A stretch of DNA of 33,589 nucleotides from Lentisphaerae bacterium GWF2_50_93. Its GTDB lineage: Bacteria > Verrucomicrobiota > Lentisphaeria > Victivallales > GWF2-50-93. The position numbers were made by a program, and so were the translations under genes. The DNA lies in assembly GCA_001804815.1 (NCBI GenBank), contig MHBI01000063.1, forward strand, positions 1-33,589. The letters are read 5' to 3'. The notes under the pieces are model-generated. The model was not told the origin of the DNA. It did no database searches and was given only the letters and a program-made list of their open reading frames with translations. Shown piece by piece: positions 25,201 to 32,199 of the stretch (positions are counted from its first letter, which is position 1; each line of letters begins with the position of its first letter).

Positions 25201-26229
25201 ATGAATAAGAAAAATAAATCTATCGTCCCCAACAATAGTTTCACGGAATTTCTGCTTTACACGACGCCGAACGGCAGCGTGAAGGTGGAGATATTCCTGT
25301 GCAATGAAAACATCTGGCTTACTCAAGATAGAATAGCGCTTTTATTCGGAGTGCAAAGACCTGCAATAACGAAGCATTTAAAAAATATTTTTGAAACTAA
25401 AGAGCTTATTGAAAGTTCAGTTAGTTCCATTTTGGAACATACTGCCGATGATGGCAAGTCGTATCAAACAAAATTCTATAATCTGGATGCGATAATTTCT
25501 GTCGGTTATCGGGTTAATTCGACACAGGCAACTCATTTTCGCATCTGGGCTACTGAACGATTGAAGGAATATATCATCAAGGGTTTTACGATGGACGATG
25601 AGAGGCTGAAAAACCCTAATAATATCTTTGGGCAGGATTACTTCGAAGAGCAACTGGCGAGAATTCGGGATATCCGCTCCAGCGAACGAAGATTTTATCA
25701 GAAGATAACCGATATTTATGCTCAATGCAGTGCAGACTACGATAGGAACAGCGAAATTACCCAGAACTTTTTCGCCGTAGTCCAAAACAAGCTGCATTGG
25801 GCTATCAGCCGTCAAACGGCCGCTGAAACAATTTATACCCGTGCTGACAGTCAGAAACAAAACATGGGACTGACAACCTGGAAGAATGCGCCCAATGGTA
25901 GAATCCGAAAAACAGATGTCAGTATTGCAAAGAATTATTTAGGTGAAAAGGAATTGAAGAGCCTGAACCGTTTTGTTTCAATGTATCTGGACTTTGCCGA
26001 AATGCAGGCCAATAACCGCAAAGTCATGAATATGGAGGACTGGGTGGAAAAGCTAGACGCTTTCCTGCAATTTAATGAGCAGGATATCTTAGACAATCCG
26101 GGGACAATCAGCGCCGAAATAGCCAAAACCTTTGCCGAAGGCGAGTTCGAAAAATATCGGGTTATCCAGGACAGGCTGTTCGAGAGTGATTTCGACAAGG
26201 AAATCAAACGAATCGAGGGGAAAGAATGA
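25201..26229 (+). CDS. rhuM: RhuM family protein
   Basis: 342 residues, full length for the family. The N-terminus carries the diagnostic ENIWLTQDRIALLFGVQRPA and ITKHLKNIFETKEL (winged-helix-like), then KFYNLDAIISVGYRVNSTQA and THFRIWATERLKEYIIKGFT and MDDERLKN. These blocks define RhuM/Virulence_RhuM and Bro-like proteins. The C-terminus is helical (ADSQKQNMGLTTWKNAPNGR, then ...KNYLGEKELKSLNRFVSMYL). RhuM genes often lie inside type I restriction-modification loci; the biochemical role is not settled. The ATG follows AGGAACTGGATA. Its stop overlaps the start of a broken downstream gene. Confidence 0.92.
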   Translation: MNKKNKSIVPNNSFTEFLLYTTPNGSVKVEIFLCNENIWLTQDRIALLFGVQRPAITKHLKNIFETKELIESSVSSILEHTADDGKSYQTKFYNLDAIISVGYRVNSTQATHFRIWATERLKEYIIKGFTMDDERLKNPNNIFGQDYFEEQLARIRDIRSSERRFYQKITDIYAQCSADYDRNSEITQNFFAVVQNKLHWAISRQTAAETIYTRADSQKQNMGLTTWKNAPNGRIRKTDVSIAKNYLGEKELKSLNRFVSMYLDFAEMQANNRKVMNMEDWVEKLDAFLQFNEQDILDNPGTISAEIAKTFAEGEFEKYRVIQDRLFESDFDKEIKRIEGKE

Positions 26230-26282
26230 GCAACCGCAGCTTTGAGTCCGAAATAGAGAAAATTCGCAGACATTGCTCGTTG
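26226..26282 (+). pseudogene. Truncated gene start coupled to rhuM
   Basis: The ATG overlaps the rhuM stop (ATGA), indicating a once-coupled partner. Only about MSNRSFESEIEKIRRHCSL looks like real coding. The frame then runs into the antisense of the AraC gene end and stops at 26408. By context the lost gene may have been a restriction-modification subunit; the remaining residues do not identify it. Confidence 0.45.
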
Positions 26283-26305
26283 CAAGTTAAATTATTAACA
26301 ATGTG

Positions 26306-27175
26306 CTACTTCAGTTTGTCAGGCACAATCAACTTATCATCATTCCTCTTGTCGCGGTACTCCTTCGGGCTGAGGCCCGCGGTCTTCCTGAAGATACGGC
26401 TGAAATAGAACTGGTCGTGATATCCCACCAGGTTTGAGATCTGGGAGATCTTCAGATCGGAACGCATCAGCCACTGTGCGGCGTTCTGCATCCTCACCTT
26501 TGAAATATATGAAACAGGGGTCAGCCCGATCCTCTTCTTGAACAGGCGGTAGAAATGGCCTTCGCTGCAGTTGAATTTCTGCGCAAGGACTGATATGTCA
26601 ATGTCATCGGCGAAATGCTCGTTGATATAGTTGACCGCTTTTTCAACGATATTCTGGTCAGGATGTATTTCTCCTTCCTTGAGCAGGCGCTGGAAGCAGC
26701 CAAGGATGTCAAGACATCTTCCATCAAGTTCCATCCCTATATGTCCGTATCCCCGGCAGGAAAGCTTCCATAGTTCAAGAAATTTTCCGGCGAGATCAGG
26801 ATACGTAGTGTAAAGAACCTTGTCTTCGGGGAATCCACTGAATACACTTCCCTTGCAGCCAACCCAGACCACCTCGGCCTTATGCTCGGAATATTCAGCA
26901 TGAGAAGTTCCAGGAGGAAGAAGGAAGATGCGGCTGTCGGCAAGTGGGAGGTCGCCCTTACCTTCAAGCATCAATTTACCCTCGCCGCTTATTACACATA
27001 CAAACTCCCAGAAACGGTGGTATCCGAAGGAGACCTTGGTCCTCTCCCCGCGGAACCGCTGGATGTAGATGGGTGAAAGGGATGCTGAACGCCTGAGTCC
27101 GAAGTCACCGCTCCACAGCGCCTCCTTCAAGATAGAAATATGGTCGAGCTTTACTTCCATATCATAATAGTCCAT
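26306..27175 (-). CDS. AraC-family transcriptional regulator (cupin sensor)
   Basis: 289 residues. Residues about 25-110 form an AraC-type cupin sensor (FGYHRFWEFVCVISGEGKLM, IFLLPPGTSHAEYSEHKAEV and VWVGCKG). Residues about 180-280 hold two helix-turn-helix motifs: DIDISVLAQKFNCSEGHFYR then LFKKRIGLTPVSYISKVRMQ, and LKISQISNLVGYHDQFYFSR then IFRKTAGLSPKEYRDKR. It is divergent from the dehydrogenase gene with a 103-bp shared upstream region, so it probably controls that gene in response to a sugar. No good Shine-Dalgarno precedes the first ATG; an ATG five codons in (MEVKLDH) is possible. Confidence 0.92.
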   Translation of the reverse strand: MDYYDMEVKLDHISILKEALWSGDFGLRRSASLSPIYIQRFRGERTKVSFGYHRFWEFVCVISGEGKLMLEGKGDLPLADSRIFLLPPGTSHAEYSEHKAEVVWVGCKGSVFSGFPEDKVLYTTYPDLAGKFLELWKLSCRGYGHIGMELDGRCLDILGCFQRLLKEGEIHPDQNIVEKAVNYINEHFADDIDISVLAQKFNCSEGHFYRLFKKRIGLTPVSYISKVRMQNAAQWLMRSDLKISQISNLVGYHDQFYFSRIFRKTAGLSPKEYRDKRNDDKLIVPDKLK

Positions 27176-27278
27176 GTTTTTTGCTAATTTTGTCCATAGA
27201 ATAAATATTTCAATAGCAGTATTGTTAATATCATGAAAATCCTGTTATCCTGTCAGAAATCTAAATAAAGGAGATACA

Positions 27279-28271
27279 ATGAAAGCAGCATTCAAAGGAC
27301 CCGGAGGAATTAAATTCAAGGACGTAGGGACGCGCCCTCTCAAACCCGACGAGATACGGCTGAAGGTCGACGTCTGCGGTATCTGCGGGACAGATCTGCA
27401 CTGCGACCCGAACAACAAGAGTGAATCCCGCATAGGGCATGAGATGGCAGGAACAATAAAGGAACTCGGTTCCGCCGTAAAGAATCTCGCTGTCGGGCAG
27501 AAAGTCGCCTTGGACTCTTCATCGGCATGCGGCCACTGCAGCCAATGCAAGAACGGCCTTCAGGAATTATGCACGAACGTCCAGAGTTTCTTCAACTACA
27601 TGGATCTGGGATTTGCGGAGGAAGTCATCGCACCGGCTATCAGCGCTGTTCCTTACAAAGGTATTTCAGATGCCGTCGCCTCGCTGCAGGAACCGCTGGG
27701 AGTCTCGATCGACATGGTGCGCCTCACCGACATTGATCTCAATTCCAATGTACTGCTGATAGGAGCCGGCCCGATCGGCCTGATGGCAGTTGCGCTTGCC
27801 AAACGGCAGGGCGCCAGGAAAATCTTTGTCTGCCAGCGCAAAAGGCGCAAGGCAAGGTGCCAGATCGCCCTTGACTGGGGAGCCGACGCCATCATCGATC
27901 CCGAAGAGCTGGAGAAATATGATTTCGGCTGCAAGATCGATCGCATAATGGTTACTTCCTCGCCAGACACAATCGGAGCCGCTGCGAAGATCGCATGCAA
28001 AGGCGGGATAATCACCTTCATCGGACTCGGTTTTGGAGAGAAGGAAAAAATAACGCTTGAAGGAAACTCATTCCATTTCAAGAAGCTGCAGCTCCGCGCA
28101 TCATTCGCATCGCCGGCGATGTTCGGTCCCATGGCGATAGAATATCTGGAACATGGGATAATCGACGGCAAAAGGCTGGTCTCCCACACTTATCCCCTGT
28201 CTGAACTTGCAAAAGGGATGGAGACCGCAATGAATGATCTGGACGCAGTTAAAGTGGTAGTCAACTGTTGA
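27279..28271 (+). CDS. Zinc-dependent medium-chain dehydrogenase (sorbitol/threonine-dehydrogenase-like)
   Basis: 330 residues. Catalytic zinc ligands are in CGICGTDLH (C33) and GHEMAG (H54, E55). The structural zinc site CGHCSQCKNGLQELC has all four Cys (84, 87, 90, 98). The coenzyme fold is LLIGAGPIGLMAVALAKRQG. The end of the second beta strand reads VCQRKRRK, with no acidic residue where NAD-specific members have Asp, which favours NADP(H) by family rule. It would oxidise a polyol or sugar alcohol. AAAGGAG precedes the ATG by a normal distance. It is followed by a GGTAGGG repeat and then an oxidoreductase on the same strand, likely one pathway. Confidence 0.88.
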   Translation: MKAAFKGPGGIKFKDVGTRPLKPDEIRLKVDVCGICGTDLHCDPNNKSESRIGHEMAGTIKELGSAVKNLAVGQKVALDSSSACGHCSQCKNGLQELCTNVQSFFNYMDLGFAEEVIAPAISAVPYKGISDAVASLQEPLGVSIDMVRLTDIDLNSNVLLIGAGPIGLMAVALAKRQGARKIFVCQRKRRKARCQIALDWGADAIIDPEELEKYDFGCKIDRIMVTSSPDTIGAAAKIACKGGIITFIGLGFGEKEKITLEGNSFHFKKLQLRASFASPAMFGPMAIEYLEHGIIDGKRLVSHTYPLSELAKGMETAMNDLDAVKVVVNC

Positions 28272-28276
28272 ATCTA

Positions 28277-28340
28277 AGGTAGGGCGGCTTCGCCGAAACC
28301 GCCGCCTTAAACCGGACGGCTCAGCGAGCCGTCCCTACCT
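28277..28340. repeat. GGTAGGG-bounded palindromic repeat, copy E
   Basis: Termini AGGTAGGG (28277-28284) and CCCTACCT (28333-28340). Inside are GACGGCTC-AGC-GAGCCGTC (28315-28333) and an imperfect GCGG/CCGC palindrome. It lies between the dehydrogenase stop and the next ribosome binding site. A longer relative is at 10651-10754. Confidence 0.8.
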
Positions 28341-28365
28341 AAAATAAATAAAGGAGAATCATAAT

Positions 28366-29424
28366 ATGAAATTGACAGCAGCAGTAATTGGATGCGGAAC
28401 CATTTCGAAGTTCCATTTTTCAGGGCTTGACAAGGCAGGCGCAAAGATCAAATGGGTCTGCGATCTCAGGAAGGAATCAGCCAAGCCATGGATGGACAAG
28501 TTCAACGCCAGGTACACGGACAACTACATGGACATCATGAACGATCCGGAAGTCAATGTCGTCAACATCACCTCTATTTCAACGGTGCACAAGGAGATGT
28601 GCCTTGCCGCGATAGACGCCGGAAAAGCCGTGATCTGCGAGAAGACGCTTACGGTAAGCGCCGAAGATTCATATGAGATAGTGAAGAAGGCGGAGAAGGC
28701 GGGAACAATATTCTACACTTCGTACATGAAACGTTTTCTCCCGGCAGTGGAGAAAGGCAAGGAGATGCTGCCATCCATCGGCAAGATCCTCTCGACCAGC
28801 ATACGCGCCTTCCAGCCGTGGGGCGACATGTGGAGCGGAAATCCCAAGGAAGGGGCCTGCCATACTCCTCCGGGAGGAACATCCAAGCTGGTCCAGAACT
28901 GCGGCGGCGGGGTGCTGGTCTGCGGTGGCAGCCATGTGCTTGATCTTGTCTGCCATTTCCTGGGAAGGCCAAACCGCCTTTACGCCTACATGAACATTCC
29001 GAAGGACAGGGACTACGACCTGCAGGCCGCCGCACTTCTGGAAACAGATAACGGTCCGGTCCATTACGAAACCCTCATGCACTCCCTGGACAAACTGGGA
29101 TATCTCAGGGATGGCTGGGACGAGACCATAGAAATCACAGGAACAAAAGGAAGAATCAATGTCTACTGTCCAATGTGGGACAAAGGGGATGTCAAAGGTT
29201 CGATGATGGTGCATTATGACAACGCCACTGGTACGGCGACCGAATACAGGTTCGCTCCGGTTTCCCCGTTTGACCGCGCAATAGGATTCTTCTGTGAAAA
29301 CATATCCAAGGGCAAACAGGGAGCTCAGTCGAGAGTTACAGGATATGATGTCGACGAGCTGATCTCCCAGATCGGGAAGAGTGCGGAATCGAAAAAATCC
29401 GTGGAAATCAAGTGGAAGATATAG
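28366..29424 (+). CDS. Gfo/Idh/MocA-family sugar oxidoreductase
   Basis: 352 residues. The Rossmann start is AAVIGCGTISKFHFSGL, followed by WVCDLRKE with the acidic residue after the second strand. The family core VICEKTLTVSAEDSYEIVKK has EKT in place of the commoner EKP. The C-terminal alpha/beta domain includes GGGVLVCGGSHVLDLVCHFL and GRPNRLYA, with the usual G-x-x-x-D-x-x-H-like block. It oxidises or epimerises a sugar or inositol-type substrate with NAD(P). AAAGGAG precedes the ATG. It is probably in one transcript with the dehydrogenase upstream despite the intervening repeat. Confidence 0.92.
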   Translation: MKLTAAVIGCGTISKFHFSGLDKAGAKIKWVCDLRKESAKPWMDKFNARYTDNYMDIMNDPEVNVVNITSISTVHKEMCLAAIDAGKAVICEKTLTVSAEDSYEIVKKAEKAGTIFYTSYMKRFLPAVEKGKEMLPSIGKILSTSIRAFQPWGDMWSGNPKEGACHTPPGGTSKLVQNCGGGVLVCGGSHVLDLVCHFLGRPNRLYAYMNIPKDRDYDLQAAALLETDNGPVHYETLMHSLDKLGYLRDGWDETIEITGTKGRINVYCPMWDKGDVKGSMMVHYDNATGTATEYRFAPVSPFDRAIGFFCENISKGKQGAQSRVTGYDVDELISQIGKSAESKKSVEIKWKI

Positions 29425-29518
29425 GGACTTGTTCGAAGCTACCGACGACGGAGGTCGCAGTTTTATCAATAAGAAACTTTTGGCAATTGAGCAAGGCGGT
29501 CATTTCCCGATGTCCAAA

Positions 29519-29606
29519 AGCATTATTTTGACTCTGCTTGGAATTCTTTATGATGAGTCCTCCAGTCGGAGGACGAATCTTTGGACAGGGCTGAAGCCCG
29601 TCCCTA
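29519..29606. repeat. Hairpin repeat, probable empty insertion site of a group II intron
   Basis: Positions 29519-29583 match 33448-33512 with only a few differences. Both contain GTCCTCC-AGTC-GGAGGAC. This copy continues past CTTTG into a terminator-like hairpin, GGACAGGGC-TGAA-GCCCGTCC, whereas the other copy changes at that base to intron sequence. Confidence 0.75.
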
Positions 29607-29609
29607 CTT

Positions 29610-30440
29610 TCACTTCACCCTCCACTTCGCGGGGCTCTGTCCGTAGTGTTCCTGGAACACTTTTCCGAAATGGCTGGGATGCGAGAATCCGCAGGCCTCT
29701 GATATCTCCTTTACGCTGAGCTTGGTCTTTGAAAGAAGTTCCGCCGACTTGCTTATCCTCCTGTTCTCCAGAAACCTCTTCGGTGAAATTCCATGCTCCT
29801 TGATGAAGGATCTGAAAAGAGTGGTCCTGTCAATCTTCATCAGGCTGGCAATCTCCTTTATGGACGGGGAGCTGTCCAGCTGGCTCTCGATTATGGATAT
29901 GAACGAGTCGGCGATGCTTTTCCCACCGAGCTGTCCTTCCCGCGATCCGGTGCCGCTGCCGGAAATCAGGTCGAGACAGCTGCACGCGGCAGCCATTGGG
30001 AATAGAGGAGGATGTTTCCGCTTGCCATAAAGCGAACCGATCTCGTGGAGGTGGCTTTCAAGCATTGCCGGACGCTCAATTGCCCTGTGGGGTTTTGAAC
30101 GTGTTATACCTGTAGCATCAAGGGCGCGTTCGACATTTTTGCCGTCAAGCCTGAACCATATGTATTCCCAGGGCGATTCAGGAAAGTCATAATAGACAAT
30201 ATGGTCTCCGGGGAAGAACGTGTACGCATCCCCTGCCTTGACTTCGTATTTCCTGCCGTTCCTCTGGAATATCCCCCGGCCTTTCAGTACGAAATGAACC
30301 GAATACATCGGTGAAGCCTGTTCCCAGTGGAAGTCGCCGCTGCTCTTGAAAAAGCCTATGTACGAAATGAAGACGCTCCAGCCGTCGGACTCCCTGAACC
30401 TGGGATCCGCCGGATATCCGTGCTGCTGGAAGTTGTTCAT
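29610..30440 (-). CDS. AraC-family transcriptional regulator
   Basis: 276 residues from the ATG at 30440, chosen because CAGGAG lies upstream and MNNFQQHGYPADPRFRESDG is a natural start; the frame stays open 15 more codons to a TTG. The cupin sensor includes QASPMYSVHFVLKGRGIFQR and DAYTFFPGDHIVYYDFPESP, then WEYIWFRLDG. The DNA-binding end has SIKEIASLMKIDRTTLFRSF then IKEHGISPKRFLENRRISK, and LSVKEISEACGFSHPSHFGK then VFQEHYGQSPAKWRVK, two standard helix-turn-helix units. It is divergent from the uroporphyrinogen-decarboxylase-like gene. Its leader can mask its own ribosome binding site. Confidence 0.9.
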   Translation of the reverse strand: MNNFQQHGYPADPRFRESDGWSVFISYIGFFKSSGDFHWEQASPMYSVHFVLKGRGIFQRNGRKYEVKAGDAYTFFPGDHIVYYDFPESPWEYIWFRLDGKNVERALDATGITRSKPHRAIERPAMLESHLHEIGSLYGKRKHPPLFPMAAACSCLDLISGSGTGSREGQLGGKSIADSFISIIESQLDSSPSIKEIASLMKIDRTTLFRSFIKEHGISPKRFLENRRISKSAELLSKTKLSVKEISEACGFSHPSHFGKVFQEHYGQSPAKWRVK

Positions 30441-30442
30441 GA

Positions 30443-30538
30443 ATAAAGAATCTCCTGTCGGCCATCCTATTCCCGCCGCAAGCAACGGGATATTACGGGT
30501 GTCCTACCTCTCCTCGCGGCAGGTCGGAGATTCTTTAT
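30443..30538 (-). promoter_or_regulatory. Leader inverted repeat masking the AraC ribosome binding site
   Basis: ATAAAGAATCTCC (minus-strand leader, 30538-30526) is the perfect complement of GGAGATTCTTTAT (30455-30443), which contains the Shine-Dalgarno sequence and ends 2 nt before the ATG. A 13-bp stem closing a loop of about 70 nt would block translation initiation. Confidence 0.5.
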
Positions 30539-30663
30539 AACAAAAGAAAATCAAAGTCTACCCAAGGAAGATTGAACCTCTAATAATTCAAGAATGGTAC
30601 ACCCTTCCGTCTTCGCACAAGGGCTACGCCGGACATGGAAAGGGCGTACCTACTTTAAGTCCC

Positions 30664-30692
30664 GCAACATTTAATTTATTAATGCAACATTT
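30664..30692 (+). promoter_or_regulatory. Direct repeats GCAACATTT, candidate AraC-type operator
   Basis: GCAACATTT at 30664-30672 and again at 30684-30692 are exactly 20 bp apart, two helical turns. A third near copy, CAACATTT, is at 30739-30746. A weak promoter (TTGATA 30693, TATAAT 30719, 20-bp spacer) starts immediately downstream. Confidence 0.4.
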
Positions 30693-30767
30693 TTGATATT
30701 GTTCTCGGATTATGCACATATAATTTATTCTCGTATCACAACATTTACTATATCAGAAAGGTTAAAC

Positions 30768-31853
30768 ATGAAGAAAGAAATAATGCCGATAGAGAATATT
30801 CCGGACTGGGAGATGAGGATAAAAAGGCAGGATGCCTTCTGGAACTGCGAGATCATCGACCGCCCGGTTGTCAACATCAGCTTCGGGAGAAAGAATCCCG
30901 TAGGGAAGGCGCCTGCAAAAAAGGAATATGCCAGGACAAGGGACCGCTGGATGGATTCGGAGCAGATAGCCGACTGGGCCGTATATAATTCGGCGAACAC
31001 GGTACACTGCGGGGATTCACTGCCTTTCGCCTTCCCGAACATCGGACCAGAAGTGTTCAGCGCCTTTTTCGGCATGGAGATGGAGTACGGCGAAAGCACC
31101 AGCTGGGGGATTCCAAACCTGCACGACTGGTCAAAGGTCTCGGAGATCAAGTTTTCCAAGGACAACTTCTACTGGAAGAAGATAATCGAGATGACCGATG
31201 TGCTGCTGGAAAAAGGCAAAGGCAGATACTATACCGGATATACGGACATCCATCCCGGAGGCGACGCAATAGCGGGATTCCGAGATCCCCTCAACTTGAA
31301 CATGGACATGATAGACTGTCCGGAGGACGTCAGGAAGCTCAGGAAATATGTGGACGACGTGTTCGTGGAATCATTCAACTTCTATGTCGACAAGCTACAG
31401 GGCGCCGGACAGGCTGTCTGCTCCTGGCCTGGGATCGTGTCTTCAAAACGCTGGCACGTGCCGTCGAACGATTTCTCATGCATGATCTCAAAGGAGATGT
31501 TCGACGACATCTTCCTGCCGGGGATCATCCGCGAATGCAGGAACGCTGAAACCAGCATATATCATCTTGACGGTCCGCAGGCGCTGACCCATCTTGACTC
31601 CCTGCTCGGGATAAAGGAGCTGAATGTGATACAATGGGTTTATGGAGCAGGCAAAGGTTGCGCTACTGACTGGCTGCACGTGTACAAGAAATGCCAGTCT
31701 GCCGGAAAAGGCATCCAGCTGGGTGTTCATCCTGACGAACTGGAAACCATCATGGAAAACTTGAAGCCCGAAGGCGTATGGTTGAGGGTGGCCGATGTAA
31801 AGGACGAGGAGACGGCATCGGCGATAATCAAGAAAATCTCGAAGTGGAAATAG
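30768..31853 (+). CDS. Uroporphyrinogen-decarboxylase-like (UROD/MetE-fold) protein
   Basis: 361 residues from the ATG at 30768, where AGAAAGG lies upstream; the earlier in-frame start at 30693 lies in promoter-like AT-rich sequence. The N-terminus (MRIKRQDAFWNCEIIDRPVV) and C-terminus (LDGPQALTHLDSLLGIKELN, VIQWVYGAGKG, then GIQLGVHPDELETIMENLKP and EGVWLRV) match the corrinoid-methyltransferase-like UROD superfamily members abundant in PVC genomes. They are probably not haem enzymes here, given isolation from haem genes and position in a sugar island. It is divergent from the AraC regulator at 29610-30440. Confidence 0.75.
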   Translation: MKKEIMPIENIPDWEMRIKRQDAFWNCEIIDRPVVNISFGRKNPVGKAPAKKEYARTRDRWMDSEQIADWAVYNSANTVHCGDSLPFAFPNIGPEVFSAFFGMEMEYGESTSWGIPNLHDWSKVSEIKFSKDNFYWKKIIEMTDVLLEKGKGRYYTGYTDIHPGGDAIAGFRDPLNLNMDMIDCPEDVRKLRKYVDDVFVESFNFYVDKLQGAGQAVCSWPGIVSSKRWHVPSNDFSCMISKEMFDDIFLPGIIRECRNAETSIYHLDGPQALTHLDSLLGIKELNVIQWVYGAGKGCATDWLHVYKKCQSAGKGIQLGVHPDELETIMENLKPEGVWLRVADVKDEETASAIIKKISKWK

Positions 31854-31863
31854 GGATAAAATC

Positions 31864-31930
31864 ACAGGATGATTGGATTTATTCGCCTATGGCGAATTGA
31901 TGGATCAGTGGATGATTGGGTTTGAATTCA
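31864..31930. repeat. GGAT-track repeat with ATTCGCC hairpin
   Basis: GGATGATTGGATT, then the hairpin ATTCGCC-TAT-GGCGAAT, then a GGATCAGTGGATGATTGGGT track ending in TTTGAATTCA. The same order occurs at 33110-33178, with TGT as the hairpin loop. Confidence 0.8.
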
Positions 31931-31954
31931 TCAGGACGAAAATAATGAATGAGT

Positions 31955-32072
31955 CAATTGCAAAACTCCGGACGTGGCCTAGCAGAGCGAAGCGACGCTT
32001 GCCAGAGGCAAAACCGCGTCCCTCCATTTCTTAAGCCCGCTTCGGGCGTGGAGGGTCATGCTTGCCATGACC
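31955..32072 (+). repeat. Three-hairpin palindromic element, copy C (intergenic, extended)
   Basis: Opposite orientation to copies A and B. It starts with CAATTGCAAAACT, shared with the 104-bp foldback element. An expanded outer hairpin (GGACG ... CGCGTCC, 31970-32021) contains extra nested palindromes such as GCG-AAG-CGACGC. CTCCA, GCCCG/CGGGC and TGGAG follow (32021-32053), then GGTCATG/CATGACC (32054-32072). Not in a credible gene. Confidence 0.8.
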
Positions 32073-32199
32073 GTTTCTTAAATTTGGAAATCAGTTCTAA
32101 TGAGAATGTTCAATACGTGATTTTCTTGCAGACATATCAAATGTTAGAATTATTGTTTTGTTCTTATGATCCAGCCATCCAAGGTCCGGCTGGACAGTC

